64,000 nucleotides of DNA, taken from Astragalus membranaceus. Its lineage: Eukaryota; Streptophyta; Magnoliopsida; Fabales; Fabaceae. Made by a program: the position numbers and the translations under genes. The stretch's first letter is position 1. Each line of letters starts with the position of its first letter. The notes below the pieces were generated by a model. The model searched no databases. It saw only the letters and a program-made list of their open reading frames with translations, and had not been told where the DNA came from. Location: contig CM076848.1 of assembly GCA_039519185.1 (NCBI GenBank), positions 188,602,628-188,666,627 on the forward strand, given 5' to 3'. Positions 12,301 to 23,544 of the stretch are shown piece after piece.

Positions 12301-12664
12301 CTGACAAAAAGAATACAAGGGAGGATAAAATGCCAGTTTATAAAAGTTATTCATTTAAAAAATGGTATAGTTTCTTGACTTTCCATGCCTTTATATAAGT
12401 TATAAATTTCAGAAAATAAATAGTACAAGATTTAATGAAGCTTACACATGTTTCAGCAAAAAATGAAAAATATCAACAGGAAACTGAAAATGAGAGTTGA
12501 CATACTTCCTGTAAAGAGTAGCAAACTCTAGAATCATTTCAAACTCATTCTAAATGACACACTTCTAATTCATCTCAAAAATGCTGACAATGGTTCCATT
12601 CAATCACAAAATATTTCTGAACTAAGTCAAAGGTTTCCTGCTTCCAGCAAGGAGACATAGTTGG

Positions 12665-12850
12665 AGTACCTTTTAAAACCATGTCGAAATTTTTATCAGG
12701 GCAGAAAGCATGAAATTTTTATAAGAAAACTCATGATTCGGATTATCAGAGCAGAAAGCATGAAATCTTTATAAGTGACCTGATAAGAAATGACATTGTT
12801 GGAGTACCTTTTAAAACCTTGTCGAAATCGTAGTTCATCATAGTTCTCAA
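12665..12850. repeat. Short duplicated segments at the B-box break point
   Basis: The segment 'ttggagtaccttttaaaacc' plus 'tgtcgaaat' occurs at about 12661 and 12799, and 'gcagaaagcatgaaat' at about 12700 and 12752. A 'gtcgaaatcgt' 11-mer also recurs at about 12823 and 12871, once at the point where the B-box reading ends and once inside the exon. This suggests repair-type rearrangement at the fragment junction. Confidence 0.6.
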
Positions 12851-13568
12851 GATTTAGATCCATTTCATCCATGTCGAAATCGTCATACAGATCATCATCA
12901 TCTTCACATTGTGCAGGGTAGTTTAAGGCATGACAGTATAACTGCAGATCATCCATGAGTTAGCTAGGTAATTTATGAAATTCTGAGAAACCAAAATATG
13001 CCTTAGATTAAGAAACAACATGTATGGACCGACAGTGTAAACAAACTTCATACCAATAATTTCGTTATGTAAATATTTGTGCAGGTATTTTAGAAAATAA
13101 TAATTTAATGTGGCATCATGGTCAGATATGATTGGATGTCTGTAAAACTTTGGTACAGTGTCAATGCAAAGTTACTAAGTTATATAGAAAATGAAAAACC
13201 ACAAAACTTGAGAACTCAACCATAAGAATCATAAGAAAGTCAGTTCACCAAAAAATTTGCTATTGCTCTAAGGCATCTATTAAGTATTACCTTAGGAAGA
13301 AATTCATTGGTTGGTTCGGCTGGCTGGTTCGACATACGAGGAGGTTCCGAGCTTGACTCGGGCATTGAAGATGTACCAACCCAAGACTTATCCAAACCAG
13401 AGCAGGTTGTGAACTACATCTCTCACATAAAAGTGTCCTTGAATGCCGTCTAGCAAGAGCATTAGCTGAATGAACATTTCGATCACACGACAAACATAAA
13501 CACGCAGCATCAGAGCGACAGTACACCATCGACCTCTGATCTCCACAAAAGTCACATATATAACCCAT
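12822..13568 (-). pseudogene. Captured B-box zinc-finger (CONSTANS-like BBX) gene fragment
   Basis: Exon 1 (13568 down to 13291) starts MGYICDFCGDQRSMVYCRSD and has the complete first B-box with its Cys/His ligands up to 'LLCERCSSQPAL'. The second B-box is missing: sequence after 'SQPAL' jumps to a linker that is open in a different frame ('SSMPESSSEPPRMSNQPAEP'). Exon 2 (about 12944-12822) gives 'EDDDDLYDDFDMDEMDLNLE' then 'NYDEL', typical of COL9/COL10-like factors, and then diverges. There is no CCT domain. The intact proteins are nuclear regulators of light and flowering responses. This copy could at most make a truncated single-B-box peptide. It is captured inside the CACTA element. Confidence 0.75.
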
Positions 13569-13843
13569 CTTTAAACTGAATTCTTTGTTTTTTGCTCCTT
13601 AAACTGATTTTAGGATTCTCCGATACAGAGATCCACACCTTTATTTGAAGATGCTGAAACCGAATTTGTACTAGAACTTGGAAAAATTCAGACAATTTTA
13701 TAAAGAAACCAGAATTTCAAGACTGTGAATTCAGCAGCTGCAAAGAAACAAATAAGTTACATCTTATCTGAATTGATAATATCAACAGAACAGTTAGTAA
13801 TTAAAACAGTAAACTCCAATAATTATCATAGTACACTTATAGT

Positions 13844-13918
13844 TGATAAATGGACTTTGTAATTTTGCTCTGACTATTCCAGAAGCAGTCAGAGCAAAAT
13901 TACAAAGTCCATTTATCA
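13844..13918. repeat. Perfect 32-bp inverted repeat (hairpin)
   Basis: 13844-13875 is the exact reverse complement of 13887-13918, with an 11-nt loop between. It lies in the CACTA interior between the B-box and aldo-keto reductase pieces. The stem is too long and too perfect to be chance. Confidence 0.95.
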
Positions 13919-14345
13919 ATATCAATAACACAAGTTTTTGTGGAGAAGAAACTTTTTATCGAAAAATAGAGAAACCATTCTATTCAAACAAATGAGCTTT
14001 AGTAGTCTTCCTCACCACAAAACACACGAGCATATATATATTAAGCATGTTCAATCAATCAATGGAAAGGTACAAAGAAAAAAGTGTGAATTCCTAAATT
14101 CATGAAGTATTCAGACTAGTTAAACAGAAAGAAAAATTAATTCATGAAAACATATAGCACCACTCATATCAATCCTTTTAATAATTGAAATTATGCTCAG
14201 AAGTTATACGAATTTGGTTACTGGAATACATATTAGGGACAAATTTATTCATGAATAAAACACCTTCTGGTAGGAAGGCTACATAATTTATTCATTCTTC
14301 AATAAAATCTAAAATCATTAAAAAAAAAGCTCATAAAATACAAAC

Positions 14346-15459
14346 CAATGAAGCTGATATAGATCCACTGAAGTCATTCCTAGTCGACAGAGGGAATCTT
14401 TAAGAGCAGTGAGAACACTTTGACGGCCTAATCTCCATGGCAATGCAGCAAACTTGGTTGCAACTTCAACCTCGATGTCTGGTTCCTTTTCTTTTCTTTC
14501 CCTAATATATCTTCAGATGACAAACATTGAAGCATTAATCTTAACCTTACTTGCACACTGCATATGAAAATTATACCAAAAGTATAAGTAGGTACCTTCC
14601 AAGAAGAGTCTCGGAATTTATGGCACCGAAAGCGAGCTAAAACAGAACAAAGGCACACATTAATAAATTTACAACTATGAAAGAAACCTAGATCGATATG
14701 ATTCATACTCACCCCAGAGCCGTAAACTTCAGCAGTGTCCATAAAGGTTAAAACTTCACCAATACTGGGATTGAAAGCAGCTCTAGCAGCCTTTTCATTT
14801 CTATCTACAATCAGGACAAGAGAAGATGAATGCAATTGATAATCTCAAGCTGTCCAGTTTATAATTCCAATCCATTCAGCTCGGAACATGATATATTATC
14901 AGTGAGGATAGACCATGTTCTAGTGTTTCATATCATATCTGCAACTTTTATAAATTATAACATCTAATGAAACTTTGAGTAGAAATTAAAACAACAACTT
15001 CAAAACAAGAAACATAAGAATCAAGTATAAACAAAGTAACTAATAGATGCTTTGTAATACACTCATATGCATGATCAAATAATAGCATGCATGGTAAGTA
15101 GTTGAACATAAGTCTGCTCCAAGAATAGATTTAGAAGTTAAAATGGAATATCTAAAAAAAACTTTAACAAACATCACAATGACTATTATTCAACATTCAA
15201 TGAATAAAAAAACGGAGGAATAAAAAAAAAGTAAAGGAAAGTTACCATTCCATTGAAAATTGTTCCAGTAAGTAGTATCACCTCATGACCAAGCACCAAT
15301 TTCAATTGTTGAAACCTTCAAATCAGAACCACCCAACTTCACCTTTTCTTCTACTGTCTTAAGAGTAGCAGAAGAACCCTCTGAAGCAACCGCTCTTATT
15401 CTTTCAACTTTAGAGTGACCCATAACAGTAAAACAACCACTGCTTATATGAAGAGCCAT
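14346..15459 (-). pseudogene. Captured aldo-keto reductase 5' half with premature stop
   Basis: Four minus-strand exons are readable with GT-AG borders. Exon 1 is 15459-15246 (MALHISSGCF... to 'TYWNNFQWN'), exon 2 14804-14713 (a 'LTFMDTAEVYGSG' segment), exon 3 14636-14596 ('LAFGAINSETLLGR') and exon 4 14501-14346 ('ATKFAALPWRLGRQSVLTAL' onward to 'SVDLYQLHW'). This is the plastid aldo-keto reductase family typified by Arabidopsis At1g06690, NADPH-dependent oxidoreductases with a TIM-barrel fold. The DTAEVYG segment is the usual Asp/Tyr active-site region. In exon 1 the expected Trp of 'GAWSWG' is TGA (15283-15285), and the 3' half of the gene is absent. It is a captured pseudogene with its exon structure preserved. 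Confidence 0.8.
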
Positions 15460-15579
15460 CGAGAAACAAAAAAAAACTAGGTCAACTCAAATCCAATAAT
15501 GGGTATTTTATGAAGAGATTTTGAGGGTGGAACCCAGATTTTGTTAGGAAATTTAAGAAAGCAAATATAAGTCACTTAC

Positions 15580-16110
15580 ATCTTCCTCTTGCTCCTCCTC
15601 GTCGTCAGGGTCACCACCACGTTCGCCGTCACCTGCTTCTTCTTCATCGTCCTTATCATCGTTGCCGCCTTCAGGAGCATCTTCGTCATCCTCATCTTCA
15701 TCATCGTCGTCTTCGTCGTCGTCACCATCGTCGTCTTCGTCGTCGTCACCATCGTCTTCTTCAGTGAGCGTGATGACTGATGAGGGAGTGAGAGGTGAGA
15801 GGTGAGGGGGAGGAGAAACGCGACGGTGAGGGGGAGGCGAAACGCGACGGTGAGAGGTGAGGGGGAGGAGAAACGCGATCTGAGAATGGAGATGGAAAAG
15901 GAACCAGACATCGAGGTTCGTGGTTCGTGGAAATGGAAAAGGAATCGTTCTGAGAAGAATCTAGGAATCGTTCTGAGGAGAAACACGATCGAAGAAGAAT
16001 CTAGGAATCGCGAAGAGGAAGCTAGGGTTCGTAAAGACTTCAGAGAGAAACGGAAAAGGAAGGGAGGCTAGGGTTCGTAAAGACTGAGATTATGAGAGTG
16101 AAGGGCTGTG
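15580..16110 (-). pseudogene. Captured 5' end of an acidic-protein gene
   Basis: About 15775-15580 on the minus strand encodes a run of Asp/Glu ('EDDGDDDEDDDGDDDEDDDD' then 'APEGGNDDKDDEEEAGDGER') ending in a good GTAAGT donor. The region 16110-15780 is CT-rich with 'aaccctagc' motifs, typical of a plant 5' untranslated leader, and holds a short ~28-bp repeat (15790-15880). It resembles the acidic proteins of unknown function common in legumes. The start codon in the acidic frame is unclear. Position and strand make it a possible promoter and first exon for all downstream captured pieces. Confidence 0.5.
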
Positions 16111-16139
16111 AGAGTGAGACACTTCGAATTCGTAAGTGA

Positions 16140-16457
16140 TTGAAATTTTTTTTTTATTTTTGGACTTTAGAGGTCAAGCGAGAATAGACGCCTGACTTCT
16201 AAAGTATTAGAATAGAAAGAAAAAAAATTCACCCCTAATTACAAGTTTGCCACCGTGTCACTTATGTAGTCAGGCGAATACACGCCTGACTTCTAAAGTC
16301 TTATTTTTTCCCTATTTCTTCACTTTAGAAGTCAGGCGTGTATCCGCTTGACCTTAATACTCGCGAGTTTTGCCACTTATTTACAATTTTGCCACCGTGT
16401 CTACCTATGTAGTCAGGCATCTGGGCGCCTGACTTTAAATGTCTAATTCTAATGTCA
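16140..16457. repeat. CACTA right subterminal repeats
   Basis: Six or so copies of 'AAGTCAGGC' and inverted 'GCCTGACTT' motifs match the left array and end at the CACTAGTG terminus. Likely transposase accessory-protein sites. Confidence 0.8.
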
Positions 16458-19400
16458 TTTTTGCACTAGTGACCCACGCAAATATGATGATCAAACCCAC
16501 TTGGTGATGATGCTTGAACTTTGAATGAGAAATGGAGGGAGTATGTGAAAGAGGGATGCAAATGAGGTGGAGTGGTGGTGTTTGGGTGGAAGGAAATGAA
16601 AAAGATGGATGGAGGAGAGGGAGAGGAGGCTACGGCCTTGAGAGGAAAGAGGGAGAGATTTTTGTGTGCTGGGGTTTTAGTGTAGGAAAAATGAGAAGCA
16701 AAAGATGCTCATGTGTGGAAATGAGAGGGTATTTATAGAGTTGTTTTAGGTCTAGGGGTAATTAGGTCATTGTTCTTTACTAGGTGCTCTAGGATTGGGT
16801 TTTAAATTTGAATGAAGGGCTAGGATTAGAGATCACTTGGATTGTGGGTAGTGAGAAAACACAAAAATGAGAGTGAGGGAGTAATGGAGTGTGCGACACC
16901 AAGGAGAGAAGGAGGGAGAGCTTGTGTGAAAAAAAACTTGTCCTATTTTGGGAATGGAGGCTCATATGTGATGTGAGGTAAAAATAGGGTTAATGGTATA
17001 ATTGAGATGGAATGTTACCAAAGAAGTAATTTTGTATTTTCTTGTGAAGAGGTGAGTATAAATGGGTGGGGTAATTTACAAAAGAGGGCATAAATCTATG
17101 TGGGAGTGAGTGATGGTCACCAAAAAGGGAAAAGTTAAGGATAGTACAAAGCATATTCTTAAGGAATAAGGAATAGAAGAGTGTGAAGAAATTTTGGGAA
17201 GGGAGAGAGAGAGAGAGAGTGCGGCTGAAGCAAGGGAGAGGAGGAAAAAAAACTTATTTTTGGTCTTTTGTCTTATTGATGACACTTCCTTCTTTTTGAG
17301 TTTTGAATTTTGGGCATGGAAGTGAAGGTGCACCTATTAAAAAGTGTCATATATATTTGAGCACCATAAAATATTCCCTCAAATTATTCTAGGCAATAAA
17401 AATTGTCATTTAGTAATTGGGGAATATTTAATGGTCTTTTTTGGGTTTTTTATGCACTAAAAATGGGGAAAATGCATTTTTAATTATTTTGGACTAGGAC
17501 TTTCTTTCCAAAAAGTATACAAAAATTACGCTTGGTAGAGTAACATGTATGCCACGTCCATGACCTGGTCTTGGTCCAAAAATAATTAATTCGCTTTTAT
17601 TTAAATGCCCAAAAATGCAAAAATATGCACTATTTTATTTCCTAAAACTCCTAAAAATTAAGAAAAATGTTTTTGGGTGCCAAAAATTAATAATGATCAA
17701 TAAATGGCCTTTTTTTGATGAAAATACAGACACGTGCCAAATGACGGGGGCACAGGGCAGCTCACGCAGTTACTACTGGCGCGCGCGCGTAATTCAAATA
17801 AAAATGCGAAATAGGGGACGAACACACATAAATGCACAAATCCACTGTTTTCCACACATTATGAATTACCTTATTACTTCCATTTTTCTGAAAAATGTAT
17901 TTTTTGACTTGAGCGGACAAAATTGGGGTATTACACTTATTTGCAAGACCAAGAGCATTTCAAAATGATTTATAAGTTGTTTTTGGTAATCAAAGCAATT
18001 GGTAAGGAAATGAAACCTAAATTTGCAGTCTTGTTCACTAGGAATCACACAAGAAATTGAATCCTCTTAGGCAATCCTCAAGACTTAAAGTGTGCATCAA
18101 AGCACAAGTGAGAGTCCTCTTGCCAATCATCAACATAGAGCATGATTTGCAAGCAAATTCATGAGAACAACACCAATTAAGCAAACAAACATCATAATCA
18201 AGGTTCAATTCCAAGTAATTGCAAGATTAGACAACCAACTCATCAAAAATCTCATAAACCCTAATTTCTTTGAAACATGCGAAACTAACATAAACCCTAA
18301 ATCTCATTTTATTCATGGAAACACAAGATAATGCAAGAGAACAACATAGATTAAACTTTTGGCAAGGATTCACATGATCAAGCAAAGAAATGCATAACAA
18401 TCACACAAGCCCTAATTTTCCACTAATATGCGAAATTAAATAAGCTTCAAATCATCATTTTATTCATGAAAACAACAAGAAATGAGTGAAATAACAACAA
18501 CACACAATTTATTCTAAAGGAGAGAAGCATTCCAAGCACCCAAGCCTCCCAAAGTGTTTGTCAAGATACTTGAAATACATCTCTCACTCAACAACAACAA
18601 CTATGCTAACATTATGACATTAAAATGCAATGGGATGCCAAAATGAAGTGATGATTTACATCTTTGATGCTAAAATTGGAAGATGATGCTAGGTTTTAAA
18701 GTATACCTCAACTCCAAGCTAGAATAAGGAAGGAAATGAGATGAATGAATGCAAAACCCCTTTAATCTACTCTTCAATCTTCAACTTTGAACTTGATCCT
18801 TGAATTTGAAGGTGAATCTTTGAGAAGAATGCAAGAAGGATGGAAGATTTAGTGTAGGAAAGGTGTTTTAATGGATGATTGAGTGAAGAAATTGAAAAAG
18901 ATGAGGTGAGGGAGAGGAGGAGGTATTCGGCCAAGGAGAGGAGGAAGTAGAGGTTTTTGGGCAAAAAATGAACTTGTTTTGTATTTTGGGAGAGTAGGCT
19001 CATATATGGTCTTGGGTGAAATTAGGGTTAAGGGTAGAATAGGAATGGGATGTTCTATTTTAAGTAAGTTTGCAATTTCTTATGAAGGAGTGAGTGTGAG
19101 AGGATGGTGTCATTTACAAAAAAGGGTATGAATCTACATGAGAGTGTGTGGGAATTAGGGATGTGTATGAAATGGGTAGGATTAATGATAGTACAAGAAT
19201 ATTCTTAAGGAATAATTGTACAATAGAAGAGTGTGGAAGAAATTGTGGAGAGAGAGAGAGAGAGAGAGAGAGAGGGAATTCGACTATGACAACAAAAATG
19301 GGGAGAGAAAATTGCTTCTCCTTTTTGGTCTTTTGTCTTATTGAGGACACTTTGTACTTTCTATTTGAATTTTGGATTTTTGGGCATGCAAATGATTGTG

Positions 19401-20005
19401 CACCTATTGAAAATGTGTCACATATTTTTGGGCACCATAAAAATATCCTCTAATTATTCATGATAATAAAAGTTGTCATTTAATAATCGGGGAATATTTA
19501 ATGGTCATTTTTCAACTTTCTTGTGCAATAAAAATGGGAAAAATGCCTTTTAATTATTTTGAACTAAGACTTTCTTCCAAAAAGTTATACGAAAATTATC
19601 CTTGATAGAATAAATTGTATTTTTCATCCTTGACTTGGTTTAGTTCAAAAATAATTAATTTGCTCTCATTTGAATGCCCACAGATATTGAAACATGCACT
19701 ATTTTATTCCCTAAAATTCTCAAAAATTAATAAAAATGTTTTTTTTGGGTGCCAAAAATTAATAACGATCGATAAATAGCCTTTTTGAAGATTAAAATGC
19801 ATGCCAAATGGCAAGGGCAAAAGGGAAGCTCACGCAGTTACGACTGGCGCGTGCGCGTAATTCAAATAAAAATGCGAGATAGGGAACAAATACACATAAA
19901 TGCGAAAGTTCATTAACCTACACAAATTATGAATTACCCTTATTGTTTCCATTTTTGTTTGAAAAAAAAGGTTTTGACTTGGGCGGACAAAATTAGGGTA
20001 TGACA

Positions 20006-21756
20006 CACATCATATCTTATCTTTTCTTTAACTTAACATAACCCGAGATATAATGCTAGACAATCCAGGATGCCCAATATCTGTGGAAATCCCAATTCGT
20101 ATTTCTATCCAAATAATGCTAGGGTCCTAGCTTTGGATTCATGACTCCCCTCAGCTAGGTATGCTAAAAACTTAGGGTCGTCACCTTAGATATACTCATA
20201 GTATACCATCTACCTTTCCCCGAGGGAAAGCAACTTGAATTGTTTTTACTTGGATTGACAGTTTATAATTCTATATAGACTTACAATCAGTTTCTTATCA
20301 TGATATGGTTGGACTCAAGGTCCCTTAATGTTTCTTGACTTGTATGCTCTCACGTTTCCTAAGTACGGTTTTTCTTGAATTTCATAACTCTTGAATTTTC
20401 GTTCTGATGTATTTAGATTCGTGATAAGGACCCTTTTCGATCACTAGGGAACCATGGGAAAGCGATCAGAAGAGAAGAGGGATCATTCGGAACGAATTAA
20501 GGCATATTTTCAAAGGGGGTAACAAAAGGTTACGCACGGTCCGTGCTCATGGGGCGCACGACCCGTGCGTGCCTCACGCGTATTTTATTTTGAAACAGAA
20601 CAGATAGCACGATCCGTGCTCCATAGGCGCACGATCCGTGCATGTCCTAAAATTTTAAAACGGTGGCTTGCGTAGGTTATGCACGATCCGTGCCACAGGG
20701 GGCACGGTCCGTGCGTAACTGATAGTAACCAAAAACTTACTGATTTCGTGTAAATTCCATTCCGTTTCGATTCCAATCTCATTCTGATCAATACCCTAAC
20801 TTAACAATCAATTATCCAGTCCAGCGAAAGCGATAAACAATCATTCAATCAATTCACATCACAATCAATTCAATTCAATCGATCACAAAACGACGAGTTT
20901 TCGATAAAACGGTTTTTCGTTACTTTTCGCCAAACATTTTCCAGAAATCTATCGGTTCCGAAAATAAATAAAAGACTCGACACCAAAACATCCCTAGCGA
21001 GTTATAGAACTCACCAATTGAGATGATAATTGCACAGCCAACGGCTTAACGGATTGACACGGTTGAAGTGACCCCACGAACAATCCCAAATCGAATCTAC
21101 GCTACTCCAAACGCTCCAAAACTGAACCCGATGAACTCTGTCCTCACAGCTTTGCTCTAAGACTTTCAATGGCCTAAAAGGTCGCTGGTATACTCCAATC
21201 CAGACACCTCCTGAACATGCAAGCTCTTTACAACTCAAAACCCTCTCTTTGGACTTGAAAGCTCTTTGGGTGAAGAATGGGGATTTTGGGTTGAGAAGAC
21301 AATGGGGTTGCGATTTTGGTATCAGCTGAGAGAGGGTGGAAAGCTGATTATAGTGGTGGTGAGAAACAGGACATGCACTCAGGTTGGGCTTTCCCTCTTC
21401 CTCTTCTCTCCTTCGCGACTCCTCTCTCTCTTTTCTCTCTAAAATGGTTCCGTTTCAGTTCTAAGGTTTTTGGCAAATAAAGGGGGTGAGCTGGGTATTG
21501 GGGTTCAGCTGGGTCACTAAGTGGTCTGGAATTTACCCAAATACCCCTCAGCTACTAATTTATTCCTTGAGACATCCTATTAGCTATGAAGCTGAACTTA
21601 AGTCATTTTAACTTAGAACTTAGGCACATAACTCCTAACACTTAATCAAACAACTAATTCACTTATCAAACATAATTATTCGACTATTATAATAAATATA
21701 TATAACCTCTCGCTAATTTTCAATAATTGAAATTAGCTAAAATAGGGGATGTTACA
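20006..21756 (-). mobile_element. Partial gypsy LTR 'C'
   Basis: The right end reads, on the minus strand, TGTAACATCCCCTATTTTAG, a start common in plant Ty3/gypsy LTRs. The left end is cut at LTR A, so element A probably inserted into this LTR. The region has no credible ORF. It carries six copies of a GCACGRYCCGTGC motif at 20534-20714. No matching TSD could be found because the left part is missing. Confidence 0.55.
20534..20714. repeat. Six near-palindromic GCACGRYCCGTGC motifs
   Basis: Copies sit at 20534, 20556, 20607, 20629, 20681 and 20702, as three pairs with 21-22 bp start-to-start spacing. Each 13-mer is nearly its own reverse complement. It lies in LTR C. The paired spacing of about two helical turns suggests a protein-binding array or a fold-back region of the transcript. 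Confidence 0.85.
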
Positions 21757-23544
21757 CGTTGTGAGTTCACCAAAAACTTGAAGAGATGAACCAACCTGCC
21801 AAAGAATAGTGGGTTAAGAAAAAGAACCCCCCGCCCCCCTTGACAGACTAGCATGTCGTTAACACAAATAAATTAAAAATGCAATTAAATCATATTTTTG
21901 GGCTTAAAATTGGCACCTAGCGGGTTGGTCTGCCAAAGTCCACAAAAAATTAGGTAAAAATGGAAGGTTAGTTATTAAAAATATTTAGAAATAATTTAAA
22001 ACAAAGGAAACATGTATTCCTGCCGGGCTGGCCCGCCTTAGCCTACTTATGGTCCACCGAGTTAGCAGGCTAGGTGAGGTGAGCTTCAATGGTTGGTGGG
22101 GTGAGAGCACCAACCTAACCAGCCATTTTTGGCTTTTGCCATCCCTATATCCTTTTTAGTGTGGAAGCCAACTATATGTGTTGTCACACACACATATGAG
22201 TCATGATTCGTTAACACAAAATGGAAGATTTAACATACTTCTACTATCTATTGATTCTATTTATACAAGTAACTCACTACCAAAATATCAATCTTATCAT
22301 TTTTTCAACTAAGCAATTGGATGATATTTAGCTAATTTCGCTTTTTCAAACTTTTTAATTTTTTCACTCTTTCTCGCACGTTTTTTCAATCTTTTTTCAC
22401 TTTCTCCTCCTCTTTATTACCCTAACTCTCTCATTTCTCTATTTTTCACAGTATATCTACTTTAATCCTTTTTCTTCATCCATCTCTCTCATTGCTCTAT
22501 TTTTCACAATATAGCTACTTTAATTTCATCTACATGTCTCATTCATTTTTCCTCTTTACTATTTAAAAATTTTCAAAATTTGACAAAATTTTAATATTTT
22601 GTTTTTTTCTCTATCAGTAAGTTTTTTTCATTCTTTGGAAAATTTGAAATTTTAATACAATTTTGTATTTTAGTCTTTACGGAAAATATTACATATTGCT
22701 GGCATAATATTATTGTCTTAAAATGTAAATTAATTTATTTTCTTAATTGAAAAAACTAAAAAAACAACTTTAGAGCCTTCCGGTGAAAAGATTAAAAGAT
22801 TGTGTATCATTGTAGCCTCATTTCTATTAATATTAAAACATATTTGTATTTGAAACTCCCTTTTTATCTACTTTAAATTTGTCTTGATTTTCACTACTTA
22901 AATATTCAGATTAATTAAATTCTGTGTGAATCCATTAATAAAAAGAACACGATAGCACTCATGCATTGTACGTGTACACTCCTAGCACACCTTAAAAAAC
23001 CTTATAGAAGGAAAATCAAATCCATCCAACTATTTAATTGAAAGTTATTGTCAAGTAAATCAAGTCTATAAATTTTAACAAAATTTTGAAACTATTTGAT
23101 ATTTAATCTCATCATTATATTTTAAAATGTAATTCACTATCTAAAACATGTGTAAATATATATTAAAACATATACCAATAGATTGCTTGGAACTCTGTTG
23201 ATTCAACATTTTGTTTGATTTTTTTGTCTTATATTATTATGATATTTAGTGTCCATCTAAAAACTAAGGGGGTTGTTTACAATATTTACACATACACAGT
23301 AGAGAATATTAGTGTAATTTTTAATGATGTCATTCTATTTAGTTATGAGTTAGTTATGGGTCGGAGCACCTATTGTGCTCCGTTAATAAAACTCTTTTGC
23401 TTATAAAAAAAACATACACATAAGAAGATACCAGTGTAATTTTTATTTATTGTATAAATTTTTTTTTTTGACAATTCTAAATATCTTTTTTCTTCAAAAA
23501 TTGTAAATATCTTCTTCAAAAGCCCAAAAAATAACTCAAGAGCA
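21757..23544. other. Spacer, no gene seen
   Basis: AT-rich sequence with C/T-rich stretches and a diverged duplication around 22430-22540 ('ctctctcattgctctatttt'). About 23355-23412 ends in a poly-A run after 'taataaaactcttttgctta', which resembles the 3' tail of a LINE or retrocopy, but the body is not recognisable. Confidence 0.4.

Larger units (their letters stand above)
8438..16471. mobile_element. Non-autonomous CACTA (En/Spm) transposon with captured host sequences
   Basis: Both ends carry the perfect 14-bp inverted terminus CACTAGTGCAAAAA. The element is flanked by a 3-bp duplication ACC (8435-8437 and 16472-16474). CACTA termini plus a 3-bp TSD define the superfamily. Subterminal arrays of short 'AAGTCAGGC/GCCTGACTT' motifs fill about 8460-8990 and 16150-16450. 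I find no TNPA or TNPD transposase, so it must rely on an autonomous relative. The interior is a patchwork of host gene pieces, all minus-strand: tRNA-Arg, a VPS38-like exon, an unidentified exon, LRR-kinase exons, B-box exons, aldo-keto reductase exons and an acidic-protein 5' end. Orientation cannot be assigned without the transposase. Confidence 0.9.
6120..17935 (-). mobile_element. Nested solo LTR 'B' (Ogre-like), host of a CACTA element
   Basis: It starts on the plus strand with TGTTGCACCCG and ends with ...GGGGTATTACA, matching the two ends of LTR A. It is flanked by a perfect 5-bp duplication, CTTAT at 6115-6119 and 17936-17940. No internal retrotransposon region lies between these ends, so this is a solo LTR left by LTR-LTR recombination. 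Without the CACTA insertion it is about 3.8 kb. It holds a three-copy repeat of about 137 bp (about 6530-6930, each with 'gatgaccaaacaacaa') and a diverged 'gcatcaagactagg' repeat at 7245-7400. It lies in the same orientation as A and came from a related but distinct subfamily. Confidence 0.85.
4696..20005 (-). mobile_element. 5' LTR 'A' of Ogre-like element, split by nested insertions
   Basis: The LTR reads TGTCATACCC... from 20005 leftward and ends ...GGGGTGCGACA at 4696, directly before the primer site. After removing nested material (6120-17940, including one TSD copy) the LTR is about 3.5 kb, within the Ogre range. Internal diverged tandem repeats are visible: a block with 'gcttgacggagagtatccgc' at about 4999 and 5140, and a block with 'atgatcaattgagcaaa' at about 5274 and 5407. 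The 17941-20005 part is homologous to the 16480-17935 part of LTR B. The other LTR of element A lies outside the window, so its TSD cannot be tested. CACAT at 20006-20010 would be one copy. Confidence 0.8.

Noticed and set aside
13287..13568. Functional BBX gene
   Set aside because: It sits inside the CACTA element, lacks the second B-box and the CCT domain, and has a frame break.
15802..16071. Plus-strand open frame with repeated RGRRNATV units
   Set aside because: It is the antisense of the CT-rich leader and its ~28-bp repeat. The minus strand explains it better.
20585..21238. Short minus-strand open frames of 68-75 codons in LTR C
   Set aside because: Low-information frames across LTR sequence with no start context or family match.
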